From positions 3,368 to 67,367 of the forward strand of contig JAYTQG010000226.1 in NCBI GenBank assembly GCA_043746815.1: 64,000 nucleotides of DNA, read 5' to 3'. Made by a program: the position numbers and the translations under genes. The DNA is from JAYTQG01 sp043746815 (GTDB lineage Bacteria > Actinomycetota > Thermoleophilia > Miltoncostaeales > Miltoncostaeaceae). Position 1 is the stretch's first letter. Every line of letters begins with the position of its first letter. The notes under the pieces were generated by a model. That model saw nothing but the letters and a program-made list of their open reading frames with translations. It searched no databases and was not told the DNA's origin. This document shows positions 24,087-31,345 of the stretch, piece after piece.

Positions 24087-25390
24087 CACGCGCCGCCAGC
24101 ATTGTCGCGTTCGTCGTCCTGACGATCGGCGCACTGATGACGTCGTTCGCCGTCGCGCTTGCCGCGGGTGGCGGACGGGTCTCGGTTCCCTTGGTTGTCG
24201 GACTCGTTGTCGCAGCGACACTCGGAGAGGTCGCCACGATCGTGGGCGACGATGAGGAGGGCGAGCGCACCTTCAGCGTGGGTACGACGGCGCACATTGC
24301 CGCTGCGCTGTTGCTGCCGGTTGCTTGGGCTGGTCTCGTTGCCCTTGCTGGCGGCCTTGCCGGTGAGCGCGCACGCCGGGCGCCGCTCCTTCAGACGGCG
24401 TTCAACGGTTCGGTCGCCGTTTCGTGCACGATGGGTGCGTCGCTGACGGTGCGTTGGCTTCATCCATCAACAGCGTTCGACTGGCCGATGTACCTGGCGG
24501 TTGGGGCGGCGGTCCTCGTCTACGTTCCGCTGAACATCGGCCCGGTCGGGGCCATCTGCTCCGCGGCCGCGGGTGAGCGGTGGCGGCCCATGAGCTGGCT
24601 GCCTCCCATGGATCTTCTGACCTTCCTGATGGAAGGCTGTCTGGGTACCGTCCTGGCCATCCTCACCCGGCAAGCGCCGGTCGGATTGCTCTTTGCCGCG
24701 CCGCTGCTGCTCACGATCTTTCTCTCGCAGAAGCGGTACCGGCTGCTGCGCCGAGAGACCCGACGGACGCTGCGCGCACTGGTGTCGGTCATCGACGCTC
24801 GCGATCCAGCCACGGCCGCACATTCGGAGCGGGTCGGAGACCTGGCGGCCCGGATCGTTGACGCGGCGGGACTTGGCCAGCGGGTCTCGCGTGATGCCCG
24901 TTGGGCGGGGCGTCTGCACGACCTCGGGAAGCTCTCTGTTGAGGACGCGATCCTGTTCAAGAATGGTCCCCTGGACGACAATGAATGGAACATCATGCGA
25001 CGCCATCCTGCGGTGTCGGCGGAGCTCCTGGAACCCCTCGGGCTGACACGCCACCTGGCGCCGGTCGTCCGCTTCCACCATGAGCGTTTTGACGGAACGG
25101 GCTACTACCGCGTACCGGGGGATCGCGTGCCGCTGATCTCCATGATCCTGGTGATCGCCGACTCGTTCGATGCGATGACAACCGACCGTCCGTACCGCAG
25201 CGGCATGGACATCGAGGATGCCTTGGATGAGATCCTTCACGGTGCCGGTTCGCAGTTCCACCCAGAGTTCGCCCGCATCTTCGTCGCCATGATGCGGGGG
25301 CTTCCCATCCCCGACCTCAGCGACGACCTTCGCCCGGCGGCAATGGCGTCGGCAACACGCGCGCTGAAGAGCCTCGCCACCTCGTCGTGA
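24083..25390 (+). CDS. Membrane HD-GYP-type cyclic dinucleotide phosphodiesterase
   Basis: A 435-residue protein. Residues 1-230 hold about seven or eight membrane segments of MASE-like type (TIGALMTSFAVALAAGG onward). Residues about 245-420 form an HD-GYP-like domain with metal ligands intact: AAHSERVGDLA, LHDLGKLS, the RRHP.VSAELLEPL helix and HHERFDGTGYY, with Tyr in place of the Pro of GYP, a variant common in actinobacterial relatives. It probably hydrolyses cyclic di-GMP. The ATG overlaps the stop of the DUF5317 gene. The frame is open further upstream (23897), but that part is a shadow of the previous gene. Confidence 0.85.
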   Translation: MTRAASIVAFVVLTIGALMTSFAVALAAGGGRVSVPLVVGLVVAATLGEVATIVGDDEEGERTFSVGTTAHIAAALLLPVAWAGLVALAGGLAGERARRAPLLQTAFNGSVAVSCTMGASLTVRWLHPSTAFDWPMYLAVGAAVLVYVPLNIGPVGAICSAAAGERWRPMSWLPPMDLLTFLMEGCLGTVLAILTRQAPVGLLFAAPLLLTIFLSQKRYRLLRRETRRTLRALVSVIDARDPATAAHSERVGDLAARIVDAAGLGQRVSRDARWAGRLHDLGKLSVEDAILFKNGPLDDNEWNIMRRHPAVSAELLEPLGLTRHLAPVVRFHHERFDGTGYYRVPGDRVPLISMILVIADSFDAMTTDRPYRSGMDIEDALDEILHGAGSQFHPEFARIFVAMMRGLPIPDLSDDLRPAAMASATRALKSLATSS

Positions 25391-25489
25391 GAACGGGTCT
25401 CCGGGCGTTTGCGCTGCGGCCATGGTACGTTCGCTCGTCGGCTCGTTCCGGCGCCGCACGCCCTGCCGTAATCGATCGACGGAGACCGA

Positions 25490-26950
25490 ATGACATCAGC
25501 CGCTCAGACCGCCGCCAGCCACGACTTCAAGGTCGCTGACCTCAGCCTCGCCGAGTACGGGCGCAAGGAAATTGAGATGGCCGAGCACGAGATGCCCGGC
25601 CTCATGAAGACCCGTGCCGAATATGGCGACTCAAAGCCCTTGAAGGGCGCGCGGATTACCGGTTCGCTCCATATGACGATCCAGACGGCCGTCCTAATCG
25701 AGACCCTCACCCACTTGGGCGCCGAGGTCCGTTGGGCCAGCTGCAACATCTTCTCCACTCAGGACCACGCCGCTGCTGCGATTGCCGTCGGCCCAAACGG
25801 CACCCCCGACGACCCGCAGGGCGTTCCCGTCTTCGCCTGGAAGGGCGAGACGCTCGAGGAGTACTGGTGGTGTACGGAGCAGATCCTCCGGTGGCCCGGA
25901 GGGAAGGGGCCGAACATGATCCTGGACGACGGCGGCGACGCCACGATGCTCGTTCACAAGGGCGTCGCATATGAGGCCGCTGGTGCGGTACCGGACCCCT
26001 CAACCGGTGAGTCCGAGGAGTTCCAAGTTTTCCTCACCCTCCTTCAGCAGTCCATTAAGGACGACGCCAAGCGCTGGACCAACATCGCCGCCGACATTAA
26101 GGGCGTGACGGAAGAGACCACGACGGGCGTCCATCGGCTCTACCAGCTCGCGGCCTCTGAGGAACTGCTGTTTCCGGCGATCAACGTGAACGACTCGGTC
26201 ACCAAGTCCAAGTTCGACAACCTCTACGGCTGTCGCCATTCGCTGATCGACGGCATCAACCGCGCCGTCGACGTGATGATGGGTGGCAAGGTCGCCGTGA
26301 TCTGCGGCTACGGCGATGTCGGGAAGGGTTGCGCCGACTCACTTCGCGGCCAGGGCGCCCGGGTGGTTGTTACCGAGATCGACCCGATTTGCGCCCTGCA
26401 GGCATCGATGGAGGGCTACGACGTGAAGACGCTGGAGGACGTCGTCGAGACGGCCGACATCTTCATTACGTGTACCGGCAACAAGGACATCATCACGGCT
26501 GATCACATGTCCCGGATGAAGCACCAGGCCATCGTCGGAAACATCGGCCACTTCGACAACGAGATCGACGTGGTTGGCCTGACCAACTTCAAGGGTGTCG
26601 AGCGGATCAACATCAAGCCCCAGGTCGACAAGTGGCTGTTCCCCGATGGCCACGCGATCATCCTCCTGTCGGAGGGGCGCCTCCTGAACCTCGGTAACGC
26701 CACTGGCCACCCGAGCTTCGTGATGTCCAACTCGTTCACGAATCAGACGATGGCGCAGATCGAACTGTTCACGAAGACCAGTGACTACGGCAAGCAGGTC
26801 TACGTGCTACCGAAGCACCTGGACGAGAAGGTCGCTCGCCTCCACCTAGACGCCCTCGGCGTCCGCCTGACGGAGCTAACCCCAGAGCAGGCCGACTACA
26901 TCGACGTCCCCGTCAGCGGCCCCTTCAAGCCGGACCACTACCGCTATTAG
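25490..26950 (+). CDS. ahcY: Adenosylhomocysteinase
   Basis: NAD+-dependent enzyme that splits S-adenosylhomocysteine to adenosine and homocysteine, relieving product inhibition of methyltransferases. The 486-residue protein has the substrate segment GSLHMTIQTAVLIETL, the NAD motif CGYGDVGKGCADSLRGQGA, and ends KPDHYRY. Its extra length over the 430-residue type comes from an insertion of about 40 residues after VAYEAAGAVPDPSTGE, as in mycobacterial and plant enzymes. GGAG lies 6 bp before the ATG. The 99-bp upstream region has a candidate -10 (TACGTT) but no recognisable SAH riboswitch. Confidence 0.98.
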   Translation: MTSAAQTAASHDFKVADLSLAEYGRKEIEMAEHEMPGLMKTRAEYGDSKPLKGARITGSLHMTIQTAVLIETLTHLGAEVRWASCNIFSTQDHAAAAIAVGPNGTPDDPQGVPVFAWKGETLEEYWWCTEQILRWPGGKGPNMILDDGGDATMLVHKGVAYEAAGAVPDPSTGESEEFQVFLTLLQQSIKDDAKRWTNIAADIKGVTEETTTGVHRLYQLAASEELLFPAINVNDSVTKSKFDNLYGCRHSLIDGINRAVDVMMGGKVAVICGYGDVGKGCADSLRGQGARVVVTEIDPICALQASMEGYDVKTLEDVVETADIFITCTGNKDIITADHMSRMKHQAIVGNIGHFDNEIDVVGLTNFKGVERINIKPQVDKWLFPDGHAIILLSEGRLLNLGNATGHPSFVMSNSFTNQTMAQIELFTKTSDYGKQVYVLPKHLDEKVARLHLDALGVRLTELTPEQADYIDVPVSGPFKPDHYRY

Positions 26951-26994
26951 GTGAGTGATCCGGGGCCGAATTGAGGTGCCGGTTTCGGGAAAGG

Positions 26995-27576
26995 CTACGA
27001 CCGTGCAAACGCCAGTAGCGCCTCGATGTTCCCCCCGTCAGCAAGACGGAGCGCATCGAGGTAGCGCTGGCGGGTCGCCCCTGGCGTCGTGATGGTTGAG
27101 CGGCCCCAGTTGAGTGTGGGCCGACCCATCGAGCGGGCGAGTGCGTCAGCCGCGAGTCGCGAGTGGCGGCCGTTTCCATTTACGAACGGGTGGATGGAGA
27201 CCAGACGGTGCGAGAAGTGAACCGCGAGCCGGTCCGGTTCCATGTTCGTGTCACGCCAGACTCGTGTGTCGTCGATTAACGATCGAACTTCGACCGGGAT
27301 AGTGAACCACGTGGTTCCAAGGTTGGTTCCTGAACGTCGGTATTCACCCGCCCAGCGCCAGACTCCGGCGAACATCCGCCGGTGGAGGTCTCGCACGAAG
27401 TGCTCACTGAGGATGCGGTCAGGGTCGCGCCGTTCGCTCACGAGCCAACGAACCGCGCTCGCGATGCTGAGTGCCTCTGCCGTATTGAGGCCAGCCCGGG
27501 TCGCCAGTGGCAGGAGGAGCGCCTCGGCGCCGTCCGGTCCCAGGGGTGTCTGCCCCCCGATGTTGCCGTCGATCAC
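26995..27576 (-). CDS. Fic-domain protein, mobile mystery protein B family
   Basis: A 193-residue protein with the Fic signature HPFVNGNGRHSR at 129-140, catalytic His129 and the Gly-Asn-Gly-Arg phosphate loop. Fic proteins transfer AMP or another phosphate moiety onto target hydroxyls. The N-terminal half (LSEHFVRDLHRRMFAGVWRWAGEYR) matches the family named mobile mystery protein B, which always accompanies an HTH protein. Here the GTG overlaps the stop of that partner (GTGA). The inhibitory helix motif [S/T]xxxE[G/N] is not evident in this chain, so control is probably by the partner. The target is unknown. Confidence 0.88.
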   Translation of the reverse strand: MIDGNIGGQTPLGPDGAEALLLPLATRAGLNTAEALSIASAVRWLVSERRDPDRILSEHFVRDLHRRMFAGVWRWAGEYRRSGTNLGTTWFTIPVEVRSLIDDTRVWRDTNMEPDRLAVHFSHRLVSIHPFVNGNGRHSRLAADALARSMGRPTLNWGRSTITTPGATRQRYLDALRLADGGNIEALLAFARS

Positions 27577-28064
27577 CGGTCACGCCAAAGCGTGCCACGT
27601 CTGGCCGAGGTGAGCTGGCGAGCGCGATCAGCAACCACGTCGTCGGACATGGTGACGTCCTGGGCCTCAAGCGCCATCGTGTGCTCGACAGCGTCGATCT
27701 CCGCGCGAGCAATGGCAAATGCTCGAGTCTGCACCGTTTCTTCCAGTGGAACCCGCGGAACAAGCACATAGATCAACTGGCAATCGAGTGCCTCGGCGGC
27801 GCGTCGCAACGTACCGAGGCGCACGCGATCCGCGACCTCCGACCGTTCGAGTCCGTGCACTGACTCTTGGCTGACGTCAAGCCGTTCGCCGAGTTGGCGT
27901 TCGGTCATTCCGAGAGCAATGCGAATCGCGCCTATCCAGCCCTTCCGCGGTCGCTGGAGGTCGGCGACCATGCGGAAGGAGTCGATCTGCGCATCGAGAT
28001 CCTGGCGCACGATTGCGCTGAGGCTACCACGAGATATAGTCTTTAACCTCTGAATATCCGCCAT
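27573..28064 (-). CDS. HTH protein, mobile mystery protein A family (putative antitoxin)
   Basis: A 163-residue protein with a Cro/CI-type helix-turn-helix at about 47-95 (IRIALGMTERQLGERLDVSQESVHGLERSE, here cited as a region) and a helical tail. It matches mobile mystery protein A, the constant partner of the Fic protein encoded downstream. The pair behaves like a toxin-antitoxin operon in layout: regulator first, then a 4-bp overlapped effector. The upstream sequence is AT-rich compared with the surroundings, and TAACCT lies 6 bp before the ATG, predicting a leaderless mRNA. Confidence 0.85.
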   Translation of the reverse strand: MADIQRLKTISRGSLSAIVRQDLDAQIDSFRMVADLQRPRKGWIGAIRIALGMTERQLGERLDVSQESVHGLERSEVADRVRLGTLRRAAEALDCQLIYVLVPRVPLEETVQTRAFAIARAEIDAVEHTMALEAQDVTMSDDVVADRARQLTSARRGTLWRDR

Positions 28065-28070
28065 GAAAAT

Positions 28071-28076
28071 AGGTTA
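28071..28076 (-). promoter_or_regulatory. -10 hexamer TAACCT of the Fic/HTH operon
   Basis: On the minus strand TAACCT is followed by ATTTTC and the ATG. The flanks (GCTAACCTATTTTC) are unusually AT-rich for this window. Confidence 0.5.
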
Positions 28077-28159
28077 GCAAGCCTTTTTCGAGGAAACGAG
28101 CCGAGGAGCGCAACCATTGATCCGTCCCGTGAAACACCTTGGGCCTGGGCGGGATTCCC

Positions 28160-28175
28160 GGCCGACGTGTCGGCC
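28160..28175. promoter_or_regulatory. Inverted repeat GGCCGAC-N2-GTCGGCC upstream of ftsE
   Basis: GGCCGACGTGTCGGCC has 7-bp arms and lies about 60 bp upstream of the ftsE -35 box. The same arms occur upstream of mraZ (50356-50373). Likely a regulator binding site. Confidence 0.6.
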
Positions 28176-28235
28176 GTGGGGGGTGAGCAGGGGTGTCGTA
28201 CTCGTCCGCGAAAATAGACCTCTGTGGCGGACTCG

Positions 28236-28264
28236 TTGCGACGACTGACCGGGCGCGGTACCCT
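28236..28264 (+). promoter_or_regulatory. Sigma70-type promoter of the ftsEX operon
   Basis: TTGCGA (28236-28241), a 17-bp spacer and TACCCT (28259-28264), with GG just before the -10. This is the best complete promoter in the window. The predicted leader of about 90 bases contains a GACGCC-GACCTT-GGCGTC hairpin (28325-28342) shortly before the ribosome site. Confidence 0.7.
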
Positions 28265-28359
28265 CGACGGGTCAATACCGGTTGAGATGTCGCTGCGCAT
28301 TCAGTGCGCGACCCGCCGTAGGCAGACGCCGACCTTGGCGTCGTTACCGATGAGGTGAT

Positions 28360-29238
28360 GTGAGCACCGACGCACCCCCAAACAGTCCAAACGAACATGC
28401 GCGCAACGCTCGGCGTCTGGCGCGCCAGACGGGCCGGATGGGCAGCCGTTCTTCACGCGAGGATGGCTTTGGCCGGGATGGAGTGATGCGTCCGGGCGAC
28501 GGCCCGATGGTGGTCTTCGATCACGTCACCAAGGCCTACAGCACCGAAGTGCTCGGCCTGAATGACATCTCGGTCACGATCGACTCGGGTGAGTTTGTCT
28601 TCCTCGTGGGCCCCTCCGGCTCCGGGAAATCGACATTCATCCGCACCCTGATCAAGGAACTCGACGTCGACTCTGGGCGCCTGCTGATCGGTGGACGCGA
28701 CCTCAGTCAACTGGCCCGCGGGCGCGTCCCTTACCTGCGCCGCTCAATCGGCTGCGTCTTCCAGGATTTCAAATTGCTCCCGAACCGCACCGCGTTCGAG
28801 AACATCGCCTACTCGCTGGAGGTGACCGGTGAGAGCAGTCGAACCTCACGGCGCAAGATCCAAGAGATCCTGACGCTCGTGGGTCTGGACGGGAAGGGCG
28901 ACCGCCTTCCGACCGAGCTTTCGGGTGGTGAGCAGCAGCGGGTTTCGGTGGCCCGGGCGTTCGTCAACCACCCCCGCCTCCTGATCGCGGACGAGCCCAC
29001 CGGAAACCTGGATCCCGAAACGTCCATCGGAATCATGCAATTGCTGTACCGGATCAACCGCACGGGCACCACCGTGGTCGTGGCGACCCATGACCGCGAC
29101 ATGGTCGACCGGATGCAGATGCGCGTCATCGCCCTTGAAGCCGGACGCATCGTCCGCGACCAGAAGGGTGGGGCGTACTTGCACCCCGAACACCTGGATG
29201 CTCAATCCGAGACCGGTCCCGTTGGGGAGAGCGCATGA
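28360..29238 (+). CDS. ftsE: Cell-division ABC transporter ATP-binding protein FtsE
   Basis: ATPase partner of FtsX; the complex activates murein hydrolases at the septum. The 292-residue product has Walker A GPSGSGKST at 84-92, the Q-loop (CVFQDFKLL), the signature LSGGEQQRVS and Walker B LLIADEPTGNLDP. The ABC domain starts only at residue 50 (MVVFDHVTKAY); the first 49 residues are a hydrophilic Arg/Ser-rich extension absent from most FtsE proteins. The GTG at 28360 has GAGGTGAT upstream. An internal ATG at 28486 with GGAG would give a conventional length and cannot be excluded. Confidence 0.95.
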   Translation: MSTDAPPNSPNEHARNARRLARQTGRMGSRSSREDGFGRDGVMRPGDGPMVVFDHVTKAYSTEVLGLNDISVTIDSGEFVFLVGPSGSGKSTFIRTLIKELDVDSGRLLIGGRDLSQLARGRVPYLRRSIGCVFQDFKLLPNRTAFENIAYSLEVTGESSRTSRRKIQEILTLVGLDGKGDRLPTELSGGEQQRVSVARAFVNHPRLLIADEPTGNLDPETSIGIMQLLYRINRTGTTVVVATHDRDMVDRMQMRVIALEAGRIVRDQKGGAYLHPEHLDAQSETGPVGESA

Positions 29239-30161
29239 ACCCGCGCTTTTTCCTTCGCGAAGGCATCCGCTCGATGCGAGCCAACTCCGCGATTGCCCTC
29301 GCTGCGACGATTACGGTGCTGCTCACCCTCTCCATCCTTGGAGCCGTTCTGGTTTCGTACCAGTACATCAGCTCCGCCCTGGACCATCAGACGAACCGCC
29401 TCGACATTCGCGCGTCCCTTCGCTTCGACGTGACCCCAGACCAACAGGCCGCGTTCGAACAGCGCATGAAAGCCACCCCACATGTGGAGTCGGTGAAGTA
29501 CGTCTCGCCAGCTGACGGTCTTGAGGAACTCAAGAAGACCCTGAAGGACCCGAAGCTCCTCGAGGGCGTTGCTTCGAACCCGTTGCCGCCCGAACTTCGC
29601 GCGACACCCGATGATGCGAACAATGCCCAGTCCATCATCAATGCACTCAAGGGTGACCCAGCACTCTTGGTCTGCAAACCCGTCACCGGTGTTACCGACG
29701 CGGCCTGCAAGGCCGACACTGGAATGACCTACGGCGGCGAGTCCGCGGCGACCCTCATCCGCATCAGAAACTGGATCAAATGGGTTGGGCTGATCATGGT
29801 CATTGGCCTCGTGCTGTCGTCGATCTTCCTGATCGCGAACACGATTCAGCTCTCGATGTTTGCCAGGCGCCGTGAGGTTGAGGTCATGAAGTTGGTGGGG
29901 GCCACAAACTGGTTCATCCGCTGGCCCTTCATTATCGAGGGGATCCTTTGTGGCGTGGCGGGCGCACTGCTCGCCGTTACCTTCCTCTGGATCACGAAGG
30001 CAACGCTCATTCAGGACCTCGCTGGCCTCGGTAAGGGACTGACCCGCGATGATGCGACGACCATGAGCTTCCCGGCACTTGCGCTGTCACTCATCGGGGC
30101 GGGTGCCCTCGTTGGTGCCCTCGGCAGTGGGTTCACGCTGCGGCGTTTCCTGCGCGTGTGA
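29235..30161 (+). CDS. ftsX: Cell-division membrane protein FtsX
   Basis: Transmembrane partner of FtsE, carrying the signal across the membrane to peptidoglycan hydrolases. The 308-residue product has an N-terminal cytoplasmic segment (FFLREGIRSMRANSAIALAA), membrane helix 1, an extracellular domain of about 130 residues with a Cys pair (VCKPVTGVTDAACKAD), and three C-terminal helices including FARRREVEVMKLVGATNWFIRWPF. The ATG overlaps the ftsE stop, and its own stop overlaps the GTG of the protease gene. Confidence 0.96.
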   Translation: MNPRFFLREGIRSMRANSAIALAATITVLLTLSILGAVLVSYQYISSALDHQTNRLDIRASLRFDVTPDQQAAFEQRMKATPHVESVKYVSPADGLEELKKTLKDPKLLEGVASNPLPPELRATPDDANNAQSIINALKGDPALLVCKPVTGVTDAACKADTGMTYGGESAATLIRIRNWIKWVGLIMVIGLVLSSIFLIANTIQLSMFARRREVEVMKLVGATNWFIRWPFIIEGILCGVAGALLAVTFLWITKATLIQDLAGLGKGLTRDDATTMSFPALALSLIGAGALVGALGSGFTLRRFLRV

Positions 30162-31345
30162 GCCGAGCAACGAGCGGTCTGCGGTCCCGAAGTCCACTCT
30201 GGGCACTCCTCGCGGTCGCGGTCGCATTGGGAGTGTTCCAGCTGGGCATCTTCGTCGGCAAACGCCAGCGGACGCCGTCGCTGACGGTCGAGATCGTCGG
30301 GATCCTTGGTCGCGAGTACTACAAACCCGTCCGCCTCGGGCTGATTCAGCGGGCATCGGTGAACGGTGCGATCTCAACCCTCGGCGATCCGTACACGCGC
30401 TACCTTGACCCGCGCGACCTCGTTGCGGCCAGGGATGATGCCGCTGGTGCCTATTCCGGTGTCGGGATTCGCCTGACCCCACGCGACGGCGCGCTGTTCG
30501 TCGCTGAGGTATTTGGCAAGGGTCCGGCCGCGCGAGGCGGCGTGAAGGTTGGCGATCACCTCCTTGCGATCGATGGAAAAGCGCTCGTTCCGGGGCGCTC
30601 ATCCGGTCAGATCCGGGGCCTTCCGGGTACGGCGGTGCGCCTCCGACTCTCGACCGGCACCGAGAAGCCCCGCGAGATCACGTTGCGCCGGGAGCGCGTC
30701 ACCGCCCCAGCCGTGACCGGACGGATTGAGCGTCGCGGCGGCGTGGCCATCGGACGCCTGCAACTCTTTGAGTTCACCCGCGGCGCCGGGACCGAGCTTG
30801 GGCTTCGCACCCGGGAGCTTCTGCGCCAAGGCGCAACGGGGCTTGTTCTTGACTTGCGCGGGGACCCGGGTGGCCTGGTGGACGAAGCCGTCCGTTCAGC
30901 GAGCGTCTTTCTGCCAAAGGGAACGCAGATTGCGACGACGGAGGGCGCACATGAGGCGCGTCGGGTGCTGCGCGCGCGCGCGGGCGCCGTGGACGAAAAC
31001 GTGCCCTTGGTGCTACTCGTCAGTCGCGACTCGGCAAGCTCCAGCGAAATCCTGGCTGGCGCGCTCCGCGACAACAAACGCGCCACCCTCGTCGGGACGC
31101 GCACCTTTGGTAAGGCGGTGATTCAGGCCACGGAGGTATTGGACAACGGCGGGGCGCTGCGGTTTACGATCGCTCGCTACCGGACTCCCGGCGGTCTTGA
31201 CATCAACGCCCGCGGGCTGATTCCGTCGGTTGCCGCCGAGGACAACCCGTCAACGCCGGTTGACGAAGGGATGGAACGCGCACTGGACTTGGCCGCGGGA
31301 GTGCCGCCGCCAGCGGTCGTTCCGAGCCCCAGCGTCACGGGGTGA
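30158..31345 (+). CDS. S41-family carboxy-terminal processing protease
   Basis: A 395-residue Ser/Lys protease anchored by one N-terminal membrane segment (about 13-33) with its domains outside. A PDZ domain spans about 97-180 (GAYSGVGIRLTPRDG to REITLRRE). The S41 domain carries LDLRGDPGGLVDEAV and the serine motif SASSSE at 292-297, with the catalytic Lys319 in TFGKAVIQ. Coupled by GTGA to ftsX, an arrangement seen in other Gram-positives where the protease may trim envelope or FtsEX-linked factors. That role is inference. Confidence 0.93.
   Translation: MSRATSGLRSRSPLWALLAVAVALGVFQLGIFVGKRQRTPSLTVEIVGILGREYYKPVRLGLIQRASVNGAISTLGDPYTRYLDPRDLVAARDDAAGAYSGVGIRLTPRDGALFVAEVFGKGPAARGGVKVGDHLLAIDGKALVPGRSSGQIRGLPGTAVRLRLSTGTEKPREITLRRERVTAPAVTGRIERRGGVAIGRLQLFEFTRGAGTELGLRTRELLRQGATGLVLDLRGDPGGLVDEAVRSASVFLPKGTQIATTEGAHEARRVLRARAGAVDENVPLVLLVSRDSASSSEILAGALRDNKRATLVGTRTFGKAVIQATEVLDNGGALRFTIARYRTPGGLDINARGLIPSVAAEDNPSTPVDEGMERALDLAAGVPPPAVVPSPSVTG

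Noticed and set aside
25391..25489. SAH riboswitch before ahcY
   Set aside because: The 99-bp leader lacks the conserved SAH aptamer sequence blocks; only a -10-like hexamer and GGAG are visible.
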